Below, in pieces: positions 1-9,956 of a DNA stretch of 32,885 nt (its first letter is position 1; each line of letters starts with the position of its first letter). The notes under the pieces were generated by a model. That model did no database searches and was not told where the DNA came from. It saw nothing but the letters and a program-made list of their open reading frames with translations. Position numbers and translations under genes: made by a program. This DNA is from Tieghemiomyces parasiticus. Lineage: Eukaryota; Kickxellomycota; Dimargaritomycetes; Dimargaritales; Dimargaritaceae. The DNA lies in assembly GCA_027575765.1 (NCBI GenBank), contig JANBPT010000512.1, positions 1-32,885 of the forward strand, written 5' to 3'.

Positions 1-368
1 ACATCCTTGACAGCACCCAGCCTAAGGTGGTACGTCTAGCCAGCAGCGAGCGACCCGTCGTTCCGACCTCCGGTACGCCATGGTCGTCACCGCCAGTTTA
101 CACCGATCGAAGTGGAGGCCGTACCAACGCGGGTGGTGGTGATACCGACTTGACGGCCACCCCCGACAGTCCCCGGAAAGGCGCTGCTGGCTCCGAAGAC
201 CTACCCCACCGCCGCCGGTACATGTCGCTGTACCGCTGTTTAGACGTGACTACACGGTTCTCCGAGCTCAAATTCAGCCGCCACATGTTCACAGAGCATT
301 CGCCCAAGTACTACGAGGACCACATTAATGTGCTTCTGCGTGGTGTGCCTGAGGACACCTCTTCATAG
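1..368 (+). CDS. 3' end of an unrecognised protein-coding gene (5' partial)
   Basis: The frame that begins at base 3 is open from the window edge to a TAG at 366-368, giving about 121 residues with no in-frame stop. Codon choice is G/C-rich at third positions, like the confirmed genes here. The first two thirds is rich in Ser, Pro, Gly and Thr and is probably disordered. The last 45 residues (about 65-121) are more ordered, with aromatic and charged residues including the stretch KYYEDHINVLLRGV. I recognise no family. The true start lies outside the window; the GTG at 27 is only an internal codon. An intron inside this stretch cannot be excluded. The gene is convergent with the leucine fusion gene at 1011-4334. 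Confidence 0.5.
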   Translation, partial: ILDSTQPKVVRLASSERPVVPTSGTPWSSPPVYTDRSGGRTNAGGGDTDLTATPDSPRKGAAGSEDLPHRRRYMSLYRCLDVTTRFSELKFSRHMFTEHSPKYYEDHINVLLRGVPEDTSS

Positions 369-1010
369 GTGGCCTAAGTGGGGCGTTGGATCCTTACGCG
401 TGATAGACTATTTCATAGCTCTGGGGTGTGAACCGATTAGGGTTTACTTCCTATATTTTACTCTGTAATATACCAGTTTTATTAAAACCTTCGAGTCACC
501 TGAAAGCGTTTCCTAATATACATGTCCCGTCAAGGTTTGAGGTGTTCTCAAAGCCAAAAAAAATATGCATGCTAAATCAGGACCTGTACACCATGGCTGA
601 TAGATTTAGGTAGGACGCGGAGGTTGGACTTCGGAAATCGACATGATGGGGAAAAAAGAGTAAGCTGCCAAGTGAGGAATGGTTCGATTCAAAATTGGTT
701 TATACCGCTCGATTACTTAACCCACGCTTAGGTTCCTCGTCTACAGCTTTATATATAAAGATCACGCCAAATTATCGTGTTTGGCAAAGTTCGAGAATTT
801 AGACATCAATCGTGGATTGTAGTTGGCGGGTAGTAGTGCCATTATATTTATATGTGATAGACAACAGGTGGAATCCGCGAAGTAAAGTCTCGCCAAAATA
901 AAAATAAAACCCGACTAGCATATTGAAGTAGGAATGAGGGGCTCGAATCTGGCCCATGTGTGATCTCTCGGGTACTCTCCTTTTGTTTTCGGTTGTAATT
1001 TTTTTTTTCT
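369..1010. other. AT-rich intergenic region between convergent genes
   Basis: No coding signal was found. The stretch is clearly richer in A/T than the flanking genes and holds short poly-A and poly-T runs, for example around 557-566 and 998-1009. It must carry the 3' ends of the left-hand partial gene and of the leucine fusion gene, but I could not fix either polyadenylation site. A B-box-like GGTTCGATTC at about 679 has no tRNA around it. Confidence 0.6.
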
Positions 1011-4000
1011 TTACCAAGAAAGAATCTCCTGAGCAGTATCGTCGCAAGATTTACCCGCGGCGGCCTCCTTTTCACCCGATCCGCATCCGGCGTACATGTC
1101 AGGGTTCTCCGAGATAGCGGCACGGAAGAGGTTGGAGCCGTACTTGTTGTACATGGCGGTAACACCGCCACCACTGAGCAGACGCTCCTCCATAAGAGAG
1201 AGACCGAAGGGGAAGGTCTGACCACCGGCGTGGATGACGCGCTCCTTGACATCAATGCTAATCTCGGCACCCTCCTCGGCAATCTCGTAGAACTTGGGGT
1301 CCTTCATGACGATACCGAGCAGGGACATGTTGGGCTGGTTACGGGCGTAGATGAAGGCGAACGACTTGGCAATGACGGCTTGGACACCGGCACCGCGAAT
1401 GGCACGCGGGGCTTCCTCGCGGGACGAACCCGAGCCGAAGCCTTCGCCACCGACGATGATGTTGTAGCCTTCCTTGACGCGCTCACGGAACTCCGGGCGC
1501 ACGTGGAGGAAGCAGCTGCGACCAAAGTCTTCGTCGGAACCAGCGCCGATGGCCTGGGCCGGGATGATCTGGTCCGTGTCGACGTGGTCGCCAAACCGCT
1601 GGACCTTACCAGTGATGAGGGTGGAGAAGCTCGAGTTGGCACCGGACTCGGTGGACGCAGCGGCAGCGATCTCCGACTCGTCCGCGGCGGTGGGGGCGCT
1701 ATCGACGGGAGCTGGGTTGGGCTCAGACACGGTGACAGATTCAACGGGCTTCTCGAGCCAAAGCTCCAGCATCTTCTCGAAGCGCTTACGGTCGATGTCG
1801 TTGAGCAGCTCCGAGGGGTCGGTGACCTCCATCCCGAAGCTGGAGGCGGCGACGGTGGCGGCACTGCCCAGGTTGGCGATACTGCCCGGACCCATGCGGT
1901 TCTTAAAGTTACGGTTCTGGGAGCTGAGCCAGACCTCGCCAGCCAAGGCCTTGTCAGCGGCCACGGCGATACAGTACGAGCAACCGGGGGCACCCACGGT
2001 GAACCCGGCCTTCTCGTAGGCGTCCAGCAGGCCCAGGCGACGCAACTTGGCAAGGATGGGCACCGATCCGGGGGTCACGCGACGCTTGCCGTTGACGGTG
2101 GGCACCTTGCCAGCCTTGAGACCGGCCTCCAGCACGAGGGCACCCAGGATCAGGTCCTCCTCGGCGGTGGTACAGGCTCCGATAAAGACACCGTCCAGCT
2201 TCATGCCCAGGGTCTCGGTCACTGGTACGACGTTGTCGGGCGAGGGGTACAAGGCCACGAGGGGGGCAACGTCGCTAAGGTCGATCACGTGGGTCTCGGC
2301 GTAGTGGCAGTCCGAGTCAGCGCGGAAGTAGAGCGACGAGTTCTTGTGGTCCGGGTTGGTGCGCTTGGAAATGAAGGAGGCGGTGATCTCGTCGGCCTCA
2401 AAGACACCGGCGATACCGCCAAACTCAGTGGTCATGTTGGCGATGGCAAACCGGGCGTCACAGCTCATGTACTGCAGACCGGGGCCGGTGTACTCCACGG
2501 CGCGCTCCATGGCCACGGTATTACGCTTAAGCTTACCAAGGACGTATAGGATGATGTCCTTACCGCCCACGCCGAAGCGGGGCTTGCCCTCGAAACGAAT
2601 GTTAACCGTCTCGGGTACCTTAAACCAGGTCTCACCGGTCACTAGGGGCATAACCACGTCGGCGGCGCCAAGACCCACAGCTAGGGCCCCCACGGCACCG
2701 GCGGAGCAGGTGTGAGAGTCAGCGCCGATGATGACCTGACCGGGCTGAGCACGTTCGCGGTAAAACTCGGTGTGCAGGATAGTATAGTTGGGACGGTAAA
2801 AGTCGGTGAGACCGACTTCGTCAGCGAAACCCTCAGACAAGTTAACCAAGTGCTGGACGCGGGGCTGATCCATGATGCGAGGATCGACCGAGTGGTCGAT
2901 GGCCAGCCAGAAGCGATCATTGCGGTTGACGCCTGGACGGCCCATGAGCTCGTAAGTCTTGTTCATGCCGATCCACGTCAGCTCCGAGGCCACGGTCCAG
3001 TCGACCGAGACGCATACCATGTCGCCGGGGGTGACATTGCCAGGCGCGGGCAGGTTAATGGCGTTGTGTGACAGAATCTTCTCGCAAATAGTCATGCCGC
3101 GGCGACCGACAGGCCGCTCGAGCAGGAGGGGCTGTTCGGCCCGGCGCTGGGCGGCATTGAGGCCGTTGAGCAGCGGGATCAGGGCCTTGAGCACGGCGTC
3201 GCCAACCTCGGTGGTGGTGGCCGAACCGCCCAGGTCGCGGGAGCGGATGCCATAACCATTGTACTCGTCGTCGTCAATCACCTTGCGCACGGCCTGCTCG
3301 ACAGCATTGGCCTCGGCTTCCAGCCCCATGGTGTAGCGGAGCATCATGGCGGCGCTGAGAATGGTACCAATGGGGTTGGCGATGCCCTGGCCGGCAATGT
3401 CGGGGGCGGAGCCGTGGATCGGCTCGTAGAGACCCTTGCAGGGACCCTTGCCGTCGGGGAGACCACTGAGGGAGGCCGAGGGCAATAGGCCCAGGCTGCC
3501 AGGGATCACGCTGGCTTCGTCACTGAGAATGTCACCAAACATGTTCTCGGTGAGAATGACACCATTGAGCACCTTAGGGTTGCGAACCATGTGCATGGCA
3601 GCCGAGTCGACCAGGTGATGGTCGAGCTGAAGAGTGGGGAACTCCTTCTCAATGGTCTCGGTGACGACCTTGCGCCAGAGTCGAGAGGTGGCCAGGACGT
3701 TAGCCTTGTCAATGGAATGGATGGGGAGAGGTGGGGTAGACTGGAGGGCCAGGTTGCCGGCACAACGGGTGATGCGCCGGATCTCGTCGGCGGAGTAGGG
3801 CATCGTGTCGTATGCGTGGCCGTCCTCGTCACCTTCCTTGCGCTCACCAAAGTACACGCCGCCAATGAGTTCGCGGACGATGATGTACTCGGTACCGCGC
3901 ACAATGTCTTCCTTGAGCGGGGAAGCCTTGATGAGCGATTTGCTGATGAAGTTGACGGGACGGATATTGGCGTAGAGATTGAGCACCTTGCGCAGCTCAA

Positions 4001-4334
4001 GCAGGACGAGCTCAGCGCGCGGACCGTAACCCTTAGATAGGTCATTGGGGTCAATAGGGCGAGGCCACTGCGGGCCACCGATGGCGCCGAGCAGGATAGC
4101 GTCGGCGTCCTTGGCACCCTGGAGAGTATCAGGCGGGCAGGAGGTGCCGTGGGCGTCGATAGCGGCGCCGCCGGCGAGAAGGTTTTTGAAGGCGATGCGG
4201 AACTTGCCGGCCTGGGAACGCTTCTGGGCGATCAATTGGAGGACGCGCACAGCCTCGCCACATACCTCGGGGCCGATACCATCACCGGCGATGACGGCGA
4301 CGTTAAAAGTGCGAACTTGGTTGGCAGAAGCCAT
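1011..4334 (-). CDS. Fused 3-isopropylmalate dehydrogenase / aconitase-family 3-isopropylmalate dehydratase
   Basis: One uninterrupted frame of 1107 aa joins two consecutive leucine-pathway activities. Residues about 8-388 are a complete LEU2-type NAD-dependent 3-isopropylmalate dehydrogenase: [61 protein letters not shown] and [18 protein letters not shown] all match the family. Residues about 412-863 are an aconitase-type large domain with three candidate [4Fe-4S] ligands, Cys721 (GACTT) and Cys785/Cys788 (PGCSYC). After an Ala/Pro/Ser/Glu linker of about 40 residues, residues about 905-1085 form the swivel domain ([27 protein letters not shown]). The upstream in-frame codon at 4370 is GTG, so the start is the ATG at 4334, which has a good AAAATGG context. 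No mitochondrial presequence is seen, consistent with cytosol. Yeast carries these activities on separate LEU2 and LEU1 genes. The cluster and specificity loops differ from canonical Leu1, so the exact substrate of the second half is inferred. Confidence 0.94.
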   Translation of the reverse strand: MASANQVRTFNVAVIAGDGIGPEVCGEAVRVLQLIAQKRSQAGKFRIAFKNLLAGGAAIDAHGTSCPPDTLQGAKDADAILLGAIGGPQWPRPIDPNDLSKGYGPRAELVLLELRKVLNLYANIRPVNFISKSLIKASPLKEDIVRGTEYIIVRELIGGVYFGERKEGDEDGHAYDTMPYSADEIRRITRCAGNLALQSTPPLPIHSIDKANVLATSRLWRKVVTETIEKEFPTLQLDHHLVDSAAMHMVRNPKVLNGVILTENMFGDILSDEASVIPGSLGLLPSASLSGLPDGKGPCKGLYEPIHGSAPDIAGQGIANPIGTILSAAMMLRYTMGLEAEANAVEQAVRKVIDDDEYNGYGIRSRDLGGSATTTEVGDAVLKALIPLLNGLNAAQRRAEQPLLLERPVGRRGMTICEKILSHNAINLPAPGNVTPGDMVCVSVDWTVASELTWIGMNKTYELMGRPGVNRNDRFWLAIDHSVDPRIMDQPRVQHLVNLSEGFADEVGLTDFYRPNYTILHTEFYRERAQPGQVIIGADSHTCSAGAVGALAVGLGAADVVMPLVTGETWFKVPETVNIRFEGKPRFGVGGKDIILYVLGKLKRNTVAMERAVEYTGPGLQYMSCDARFAIANMTTEFGGIAGVFEADEITASFISKRTNPDHKNSSLYFRADSDCHYAETHVIDLSDVAPLVALYPSPDNVVPVTETLGMKLDGVFIGACTTAEEDLILGALVLEAGLKAGKVPTVNGKRRVTPGSVPILAKLRRLGLLDAYEKAGFTVGAPGCSYCIAVAADKALAGEVWLSSQNRNFKNRMGPGSIANLGSAATVAASSFGMEVTDPSELLNDIDRKRFEKMLELWLEKPVESVTVSEPNPAPVDSAPTAADESEIAAAASTESGANSSFSTLITGKVQRFGDHVDTDQIIPAQAIGAGSDEDFGRSCFLHVRPEFRERVKEGYNIIVGGEGFGSGSSREEAPRAIRGAGVQAVIAKSFAFIYARNQPNMSLLGIVMKDPKFYEIAEEGAEISIDVKERVIHAGGQTFPFGLSLMEERLLSGGGVTAMYNKYGSNLFRAAISENPDMYAGCGSGEKEAAAGKSCDDTAQEILSW

Positions 4335-6953
4335 TTTGCAGTATAAAGGACTAGAGGGGGGCTGGGGCACTGGGGCAGAAAAAGGGGGGCAGACAAGGTA
4401 GTGGCGTCGGACGGTCAGGGTGAGTCAGCGAAAGAGGGCGGAGGGTTTAGGAGCAGTATAAAAATCAACGGTCAATAAAGATATAGGTGGGATAATATTG
4501 GGAGCACTCTAATCGGCAGAAAGCCCACGAAAGTTCGTGGCTGTACAACATGTCACACGCCCGTTGACCCTGAGCGTATATTTCCGGCTAGGACTGTGCA
4601 TTCTGAGCCCTGGGAGCCATTCGGTGAGGGGAGTTCAGGGAACACGCTACGAAGGAGCACCCGCGCCATCACCTCCTTCCTCGCATCACTTAGGAGGGCA
4701 GGCATGCCGGATGCGATGGTGACAGAGAGGTGGCCATCCCCTGCTACCCAAAAGGTTGCTGGAATCGCTAGCTTCCTGCTTGATTAGGGTAAAGCCCCCG
4801 AACACACACGTACACACAAAAGCCGTGTCTAAATCTCGTGCCACAGACGTGGGTGGGTCACTTACGTTGAGCAGGTATCACAAGGGGCGAGGTGGGACCC
4901 AAGAAAAGGTGAGTGGTAACGATGAAATACAAGAGGGGGAGACAATGAGGGGAGTCCAAGCGCGGTGGGTTGATAATAGGGAGGGTTCACTACATATGGG
5001 TTAACTGCCGAAAGAAACGAAAGCCGTAAGGAGAAGAGAAGAGCGCACAAGACCTTATATGGAGAGGGCCACCTATGGGGTTATATATATCTACCTATGT
5101 ATATCCCCCCACAGGACTGCCGCCGGCTATCTACACCCTCTATGCGGAAGACTGGGATGCCGGCGACTCACAAGGAACAGAGAGAGGGCCACCAGGAAGG
5201 AGGCTGCTTCGCTGTCAGCTTCAGGTGCTGACTCGACTATTCACGCCAACATCCAATCACTATGCATACAGGCGGCTGAGTCCACCTGCACCCATTGTAT
5301 GGTGATTGGCCAAAGGTGGATTATTCATCGATGATACCAGCGGGACGAAATCCCTTCCCACCGGCCCCTCTCGGGCCTCCCGCATTAAAGCTGCCGGTCA
5401 TCTCTACCTTTGGCCACATTGGATAGCGGAAACCTCCCCCCCCCCGGGGATAGCGGGAGTGGCCCTGTCGCAGGCTGTAAGGGGGACCTTGACCCTGCCG
5501 TTTGGACGCACATGCTGTTACCACGGATCACAGGCTCCCGCGTGCCAGCCAGTCCCCACCATACCCGTGTTACCTGATGGGTCTGAATGGGGCCAAAGTC
5601 TCCGAGTAGGTAGCAGCGCTTTATTGCCCCCAACGCACGTCTCCCAACCCAAATCGTCAGCAGCCTGGCCACTAGACCACTCTAATTCTCAGACTTCCCC
5701 TGGGCGGTGCAGTGGTGATCAAATCCACTGCGTATTGTGGCACATTGAACACCACAAGGCTGATAATACTGCAGCAAGGGCGGCACCCAGTGACGAGCGC
5801 GCAGGTAGGTAAAACTGCTGTCACCCTTGCATTGATGGTCCTTGTTTCGCAAGAGTAGGTCGGAACCAGTTCAAGGGCCGTGGTATTAGTCCTGTTATAA
5901 CTGTCTCAAGCCGAAAATTACTAGATGCCCTCTGCCGCTGCCAAACAGATGCGTCTGCTTTGATCCTAGCTAGGCACAACGACTCAGGACTTGGTAGTGG
6001 CGGCGAAGGCTTCAGGAGCGCTGACCCAGATGACGCACTGTAGCGAGAGGTAAACGGGTGAGGGTGCTAAATTAGTCACCAACTCCCTAATACTCGACCC
6101 TGACTAGCGAGCGCAGTGAGAGGTGGGCGATAATCGGCCGCTCCATAACGACTTGTGATTGGCCCAGCTTCACTGGATATTTACCCGCGCCCCTTGATAA
6201 TGCACCAACTGTCTTGCCCTGTTCCCACCTTCGCATGGGGGGCGAATTGATTCCTAGAATATTTTTTGGTCCTACACCAATCCAATGGTGTCCGTCCCTC
6301 ACTGACTGCCTTGATAGCCTCGACCATTGACGGCTAAATGGATCGGAATTCAGGGCACACGGCACATGGTTAGGAAGGCAATAGCTAGACAGGGTATCCT
6401 CCGTAACCGGGCGTATCCAAAGCCCTCTACCGTCTGCACATTCAAAAGACAGATAGAAGCCCCCCTTTTTTAGCGATGCCGCCAATAATTCACACAATGA
6501 CCCCGTTTGTATAGCATTTCATCGCTCGCTAACTGACGCACAACACTAGCCTTTAAGAAGTTACGATATATGTTTATAGAGTACACGCGACGGCGGAGTG
6601 TGGACAACGTGAAAAGCAAAAATAGCACGACAAAAAAGTTCCAAGGTAGGGCAGGGCGACTTACTGCGACAATGCAGAATAGTCCCGGTCTGTAACACGA
6701 CAGAAGTCAGTGGCAACGTCAGCTCATGCGGATTTCGTCCACCTTGCTCTTGTGGACCATGAAGGCCGGAGTAACCCACCGGCTGCAGGAGCAGGAAAGG
6801 CCTGTTATGGATAATGTGTGGAAAGCCAAAGTGATTATGTAGACTGTGGTTAGCTAGTGGACAGCCGCGCTGGTAGTCCGATACGGCCGGCGGACTGGAT
6901 ATGAAGGTACGCCCAACAAGACCGTACCGGGTAAATTGTTCCCCTGAGCGGAG
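4335..6953. other. 2.6 kb region without a recognisable gene
   Basis: This lies upstream of the leucine fusion gene and downstream of YVH1 (both minus strand), so it holds the fusion-gene promoter and the YVH1 3' end. Open frames of up to 168 codons occur on both strands, but none shows a domain, a fungal-type splice pattern or the codon bias of the neighbours. By eye I found no Leu3-type CCGGNNCCGG site. A perfect inverted repeat at 4525-4540 is described separately. A run of ten C followed by GGGG lies at 5437-5450. I see no tRNA or transposon signature. Confidence 0.5.
4525..4540. repeat. Perfect 7-bp inverted repeat upstream of the leucine fusion gene
   Basis: CCACGAA and TTCGTGG are separated by AG and form a 16-bp near-palindrome about 190 bp upstream of the fusion-gene ATG. 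It could be a site for a dimeric transcription factor or a chance hairpin. No specific regulator can be named. Confidence 0.35.
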
Positions 6954-8866
6954 TCACTCACCTGACCAGTCATACGAGCCCAGCTTGGTGCCACACTTGA
7001 AGCAATCAATGCGGCCGCTGTGGGTACCGTCGTTGGCACCACTGATCCATTTCATGGGCTCGATAAAGTAGGACGAGCACGAGCTCAAGTTGCCACTGCC
7101 ATTACTGGCGGAGGTCGGAGGTGTGGGAAGCCCAATCTCCAGGTAGCGCTTCTCAGAGTAAGTCGACGTATGTACCTCACTGATAGGTTGGATCACGCAC
7201 TATAGGTTAGGTAATGAGCGGGATGGTATACAAGGGTTGGGGTGGCGGTTATACCTATTAATGAAGGTGGCCCGGGAAGGGTGGCCGTACTAGCCGAAGG
7301 AGTGTGGCGGGGCCCACACGGTACGCGTAAACATATATATAAATAAAGGCTTACCGAACTAGCAGGGAACATGGTCGAGTGTCCGCCCTTGTGGCCCCCG
7401 GCGGCGGCGTGCTTGACCATAAAGTCGTCCGAAAATAGCACACTGCGACATGTCTTGCACCGGTACCCGATCTTGTGCGTTGCATGGGCCGCCGAAGGAG
7501 CAGCCCGGGTGGGGGCCTGGGTCGGTGACTTCGGTGAGGATCCAACCATTTGGATCGGAATGTTGTGGTGTTCGAACGACGAGAAGGTGGGCGGGGGCCT
7601 GGAACGAGGGACTTGGGCGTGGTTGGCGGCTGAATGGAAGATGCAGGAGAGGATTGGCGAGATAAGACGGTGAGAAAAAACACATAAAAATAAGGCTCAG
7701 AGCCGCATGCCGCGAATCTCTCGAGGTCGCCCAGGCGCTAGACGCAATGAAAGACAAAGGTCTGGAGACCTGTCGAGATTCCTACTGCTGATCGCCAAGC
7801 AGGCTTGTAGGGCCCTGGTTCGGAAGGCAGCGTCAGATATTGACCAGCACGTACCTTGCATCCGTTCGGCCTTTTGGGTGGTTTCGTGGCGACGGTGGAC
7901 CGGGTGCGAGGGCCGAATCTCGTTACCCATGGACTCGTACATTTCCAACTGCCGGCGGAAGCCCTCATTGGGCCTGAGCGCCAGGGGGCGAAGGAATCGT
8001 AATCGAGAGACATGGCAATATTCACGGCGATAAATTAGTACCAACTAGAGATACTCCCGTTTGGGAAACCAATCAATCGGTTCTAAATTGGCGCCCTATC
8101 CACCTACCAAATGATCTCACGTTTCTCCTTAACCAACTGGTATGCAGAGGCGAGCGGTAGGTCCAGGGACTTCATCAGGTAAGCGATAACCACCGAGGCG
8201 CTGCGCGAGATGCCGGCGTGGCTGCAGGGAGTGGTGGTCCGAATTGTTATGGGGTAGTGGGACGTGCGGGGAACACGACAGGGAAAGGAAAGAGAATCGT
8301 GGGTATATGGAAGCGTTGTGTGAGGTTCTGAGTGACATGGGCCGGCTTACAATGCGTACTTGGTCGGCAACTCCTTGATTATTTCCCGGGCCCGCAGTAG
8401 GGAGAGGGGGAAGGAAGGGGCACTGGCCAGAGGCTAGGTGTGAGCTTACCAATGAACCAGGACATTACCACCCGACATGATAGCATTACGGATGAAGGCG
8501 TAGGTCTCGGGGAAGTGCTGCATGATATCCTCGCTCTTCATATCGTAAATGTCGATCTGGAGGTACTTAAACTGACCCGGGAACCTGGGGTGTAAGTCCG
8601 TACCCATACTCAGGATATGGGTGATGCGGGCGTGCTCAAGGAACCGGCGGTCCGAGGCCGCGTCATAACTGGCGGACGTAAGGTGTACACATTGGCGTGG
8701 TAAAGCGGGGTCAGCGACACGTCAAGTATCGAGACTGATATAGGCCCCGGAAAGAGTTGCGGTGCTCCTGGTTTTAGCGGGGCGGACGCAGTATTCTAAG
8801 TCTGATGTTGATGTATACTTACTTCCCGAGGTACAAATGCGGGTGAATGAGGTGAGCGTCGGCCAT
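6954..8866 (-). CDS. YVH1: Dual-specificity phosphatase YVH1 / DUSP12, six exons
   Basis: Exons on the minus strand are 8866-8823, 8668-8450, 8221-8108, 7973-7855, 7629-7355 and 7199-6954. All joins keep phase and give 338 aa (yeast Yvh1 364, human DUSP12 340). The start ATG has a CACCATGG context. Residues 1-165 are the phosphatase domain: LYLGN near the start, likely general acid Asp57, and the catalytic loop HCHAGISRS with Cys88 and Arg94. Residues about 166-215 are a Pro/Ser-rich linker. The C-terminal zinc-binding region has YRCKTC (Cys223/226), Cys298, FIEPMKWI, and DCFKC (Cys323/326) followed by KLGSYDW. In yeast Yvh1 this region acts in late 60S ribosome maturation by releasing Mrt4. 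Family members normally end with a further CxCG..W segment, not found here. The last exon is read through a GTGAGT at 6961 to TGA at 6954; a small extra exon is possible. Confidence 0.86.
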
Positions 8867-9956
8867 GGTGAAGCGCGTTTGTGAGTTGAGGGTGAACGGT
8901 CGGATGGTAGCAAAAGGACGAATGCAAGGGACTTTACAAACGCCGGGCAGTAGTAACGGATGTAGCTGTGGAATCTAGTGCGGACTTAAAAGGCAGCCCA
9001 GGGTTGTGGGGTGGTTGCTGTGGAGGTGGGGTCGTACGGGCCCGGGTTAGGGCTATTCAAAGAGTATTTTGATCCTTAGGACTACCAGCTTAATTCCCTT
9101 CCAGGTCGAATATCCGCTCACCAAATGAGTGAAAATCCATCCCAGTATGAGACCATTATGGAATGAGGGTACATCGAAAACCTGGTACAGTGGCCCACGC
9201 GTAAAAGAAAAAATGGTGGAAAAAAAAAGGGACGGACAGCGTAGCGTTTCAAATTCTACAGTAGGGCTGTCTATCCATCGTCTATAGTATGCATGCCAAG
9301 TCGTAATGTCGCCCCGGCCAAAACCGTGGCTGCTGGCATCCAGATACTTGCGGCGTAGGCAATGGCATAACAATCGCATAATTAAACCCTAAACATTGAA
9401 GGACGACCGCGGGATTTGGTGGGATAACTAATGAGAAAAAAAATCATCACAATCGCCAGCCAATTTACGGCACGATTAAATGTTTATTTCAGGCTCCGCA
9501 TGGTGGTATACAGATGACGCGGAACACATAATAACGGTGACAAGGCCGATTTCACTTGGGCACGCAGGAGAGCCATTGGATAGGTATGGAGACGCGGGTA
9601 ACTGTACTCCAAATGCCAGTCAAAGTAGGGAGTGTAGTGATTAAGTCATTGAAGGCCAAGGTAATTTAAACCACTCTATCCTCAAACCGCCGCCATACAG
9701 ATACTTTGCAGATGGCCTGCCGGCCCCTCCTCCTACCTCCATCGGCCCCAATCCTACTACTATCGATCAAATATTATACTACTATATTAAACTGTATTGG
9801 TTAATTGGGCAGCAGGTCAGGCGGATCACATTAGGTAACCCAATGTCGAAAAAGATGAATGAGTGTTAACATTCAGATTATTAAATGGAGAGAGAGAGAG
9901 AGAGAAAGAGTTGTTATGATGCTTGATAAAACACTACAAGCGATTCCAGTTCAGGC
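8867..9956. other. Intergenic region between XMAP215 3' end and YVH1 start
   Basis: No gene is recognised. The 108-codon minus-strand frame at 9053-9379 has no domain and no good start and is probably chance. A minus-strand AATAAA (plus TTTATT at 9483-9488) may serve the XMAP215 transcript, though it lies about 470 bp past the stop. A GA microsatellite sits at 9886-9905. Confidence 0.5.
9886..9905. repeat. GA dinucleotide microsatellite
   Basis: About ten GA units in a row, followed by AAAGAG, just downstream of the XMAP215-family stop codon. A simple repeat with no evident function. Confidence 0.9.

Noticed and set aside
676..692. GGTTCGATTC resembling a tRNA B box.
   Set aside because: The flanking bases cannot form a T-arm stem and no acceptor or anticodon arm is present.
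1230..2549. A 439-codon plus-strand open frame opposite the leucine fusion gene.
   Set aside because: It is the reverse of a G/C-rich conserved coding region, its protein is Gly/Val/Asp/His-biased with no domain, and the minus strand has clear family motifs throughout. Long antisense frames are expected with this codon bias.
5306..5812. A 168-codon plus-strand frame upstream of the leucine fusion gene.
   Set aside because: No domain, mixed low-complexity composition and codon use unlike the real genes. Overlapping frames of similar length exist on the other strand.
6087..6497. Minus-strand frame containing CADGRGLWIRPV, considered as a missing last exon of YVH1.
   Set aside because: It has CADG and not CxCG, lies over 450 bp beyond the last good exon, and I saw no convincing acceptor in the right phase.
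6854..6894. Possible seventh YVH1 exon after a 67-bp intron (6961-6895), encoding VRRPYRTTSAAVH.
   Set aside because: The intron would be half the length of any other here and the exon lacks the expected cysteines. Read-through to TGA at 6954 is simpler.
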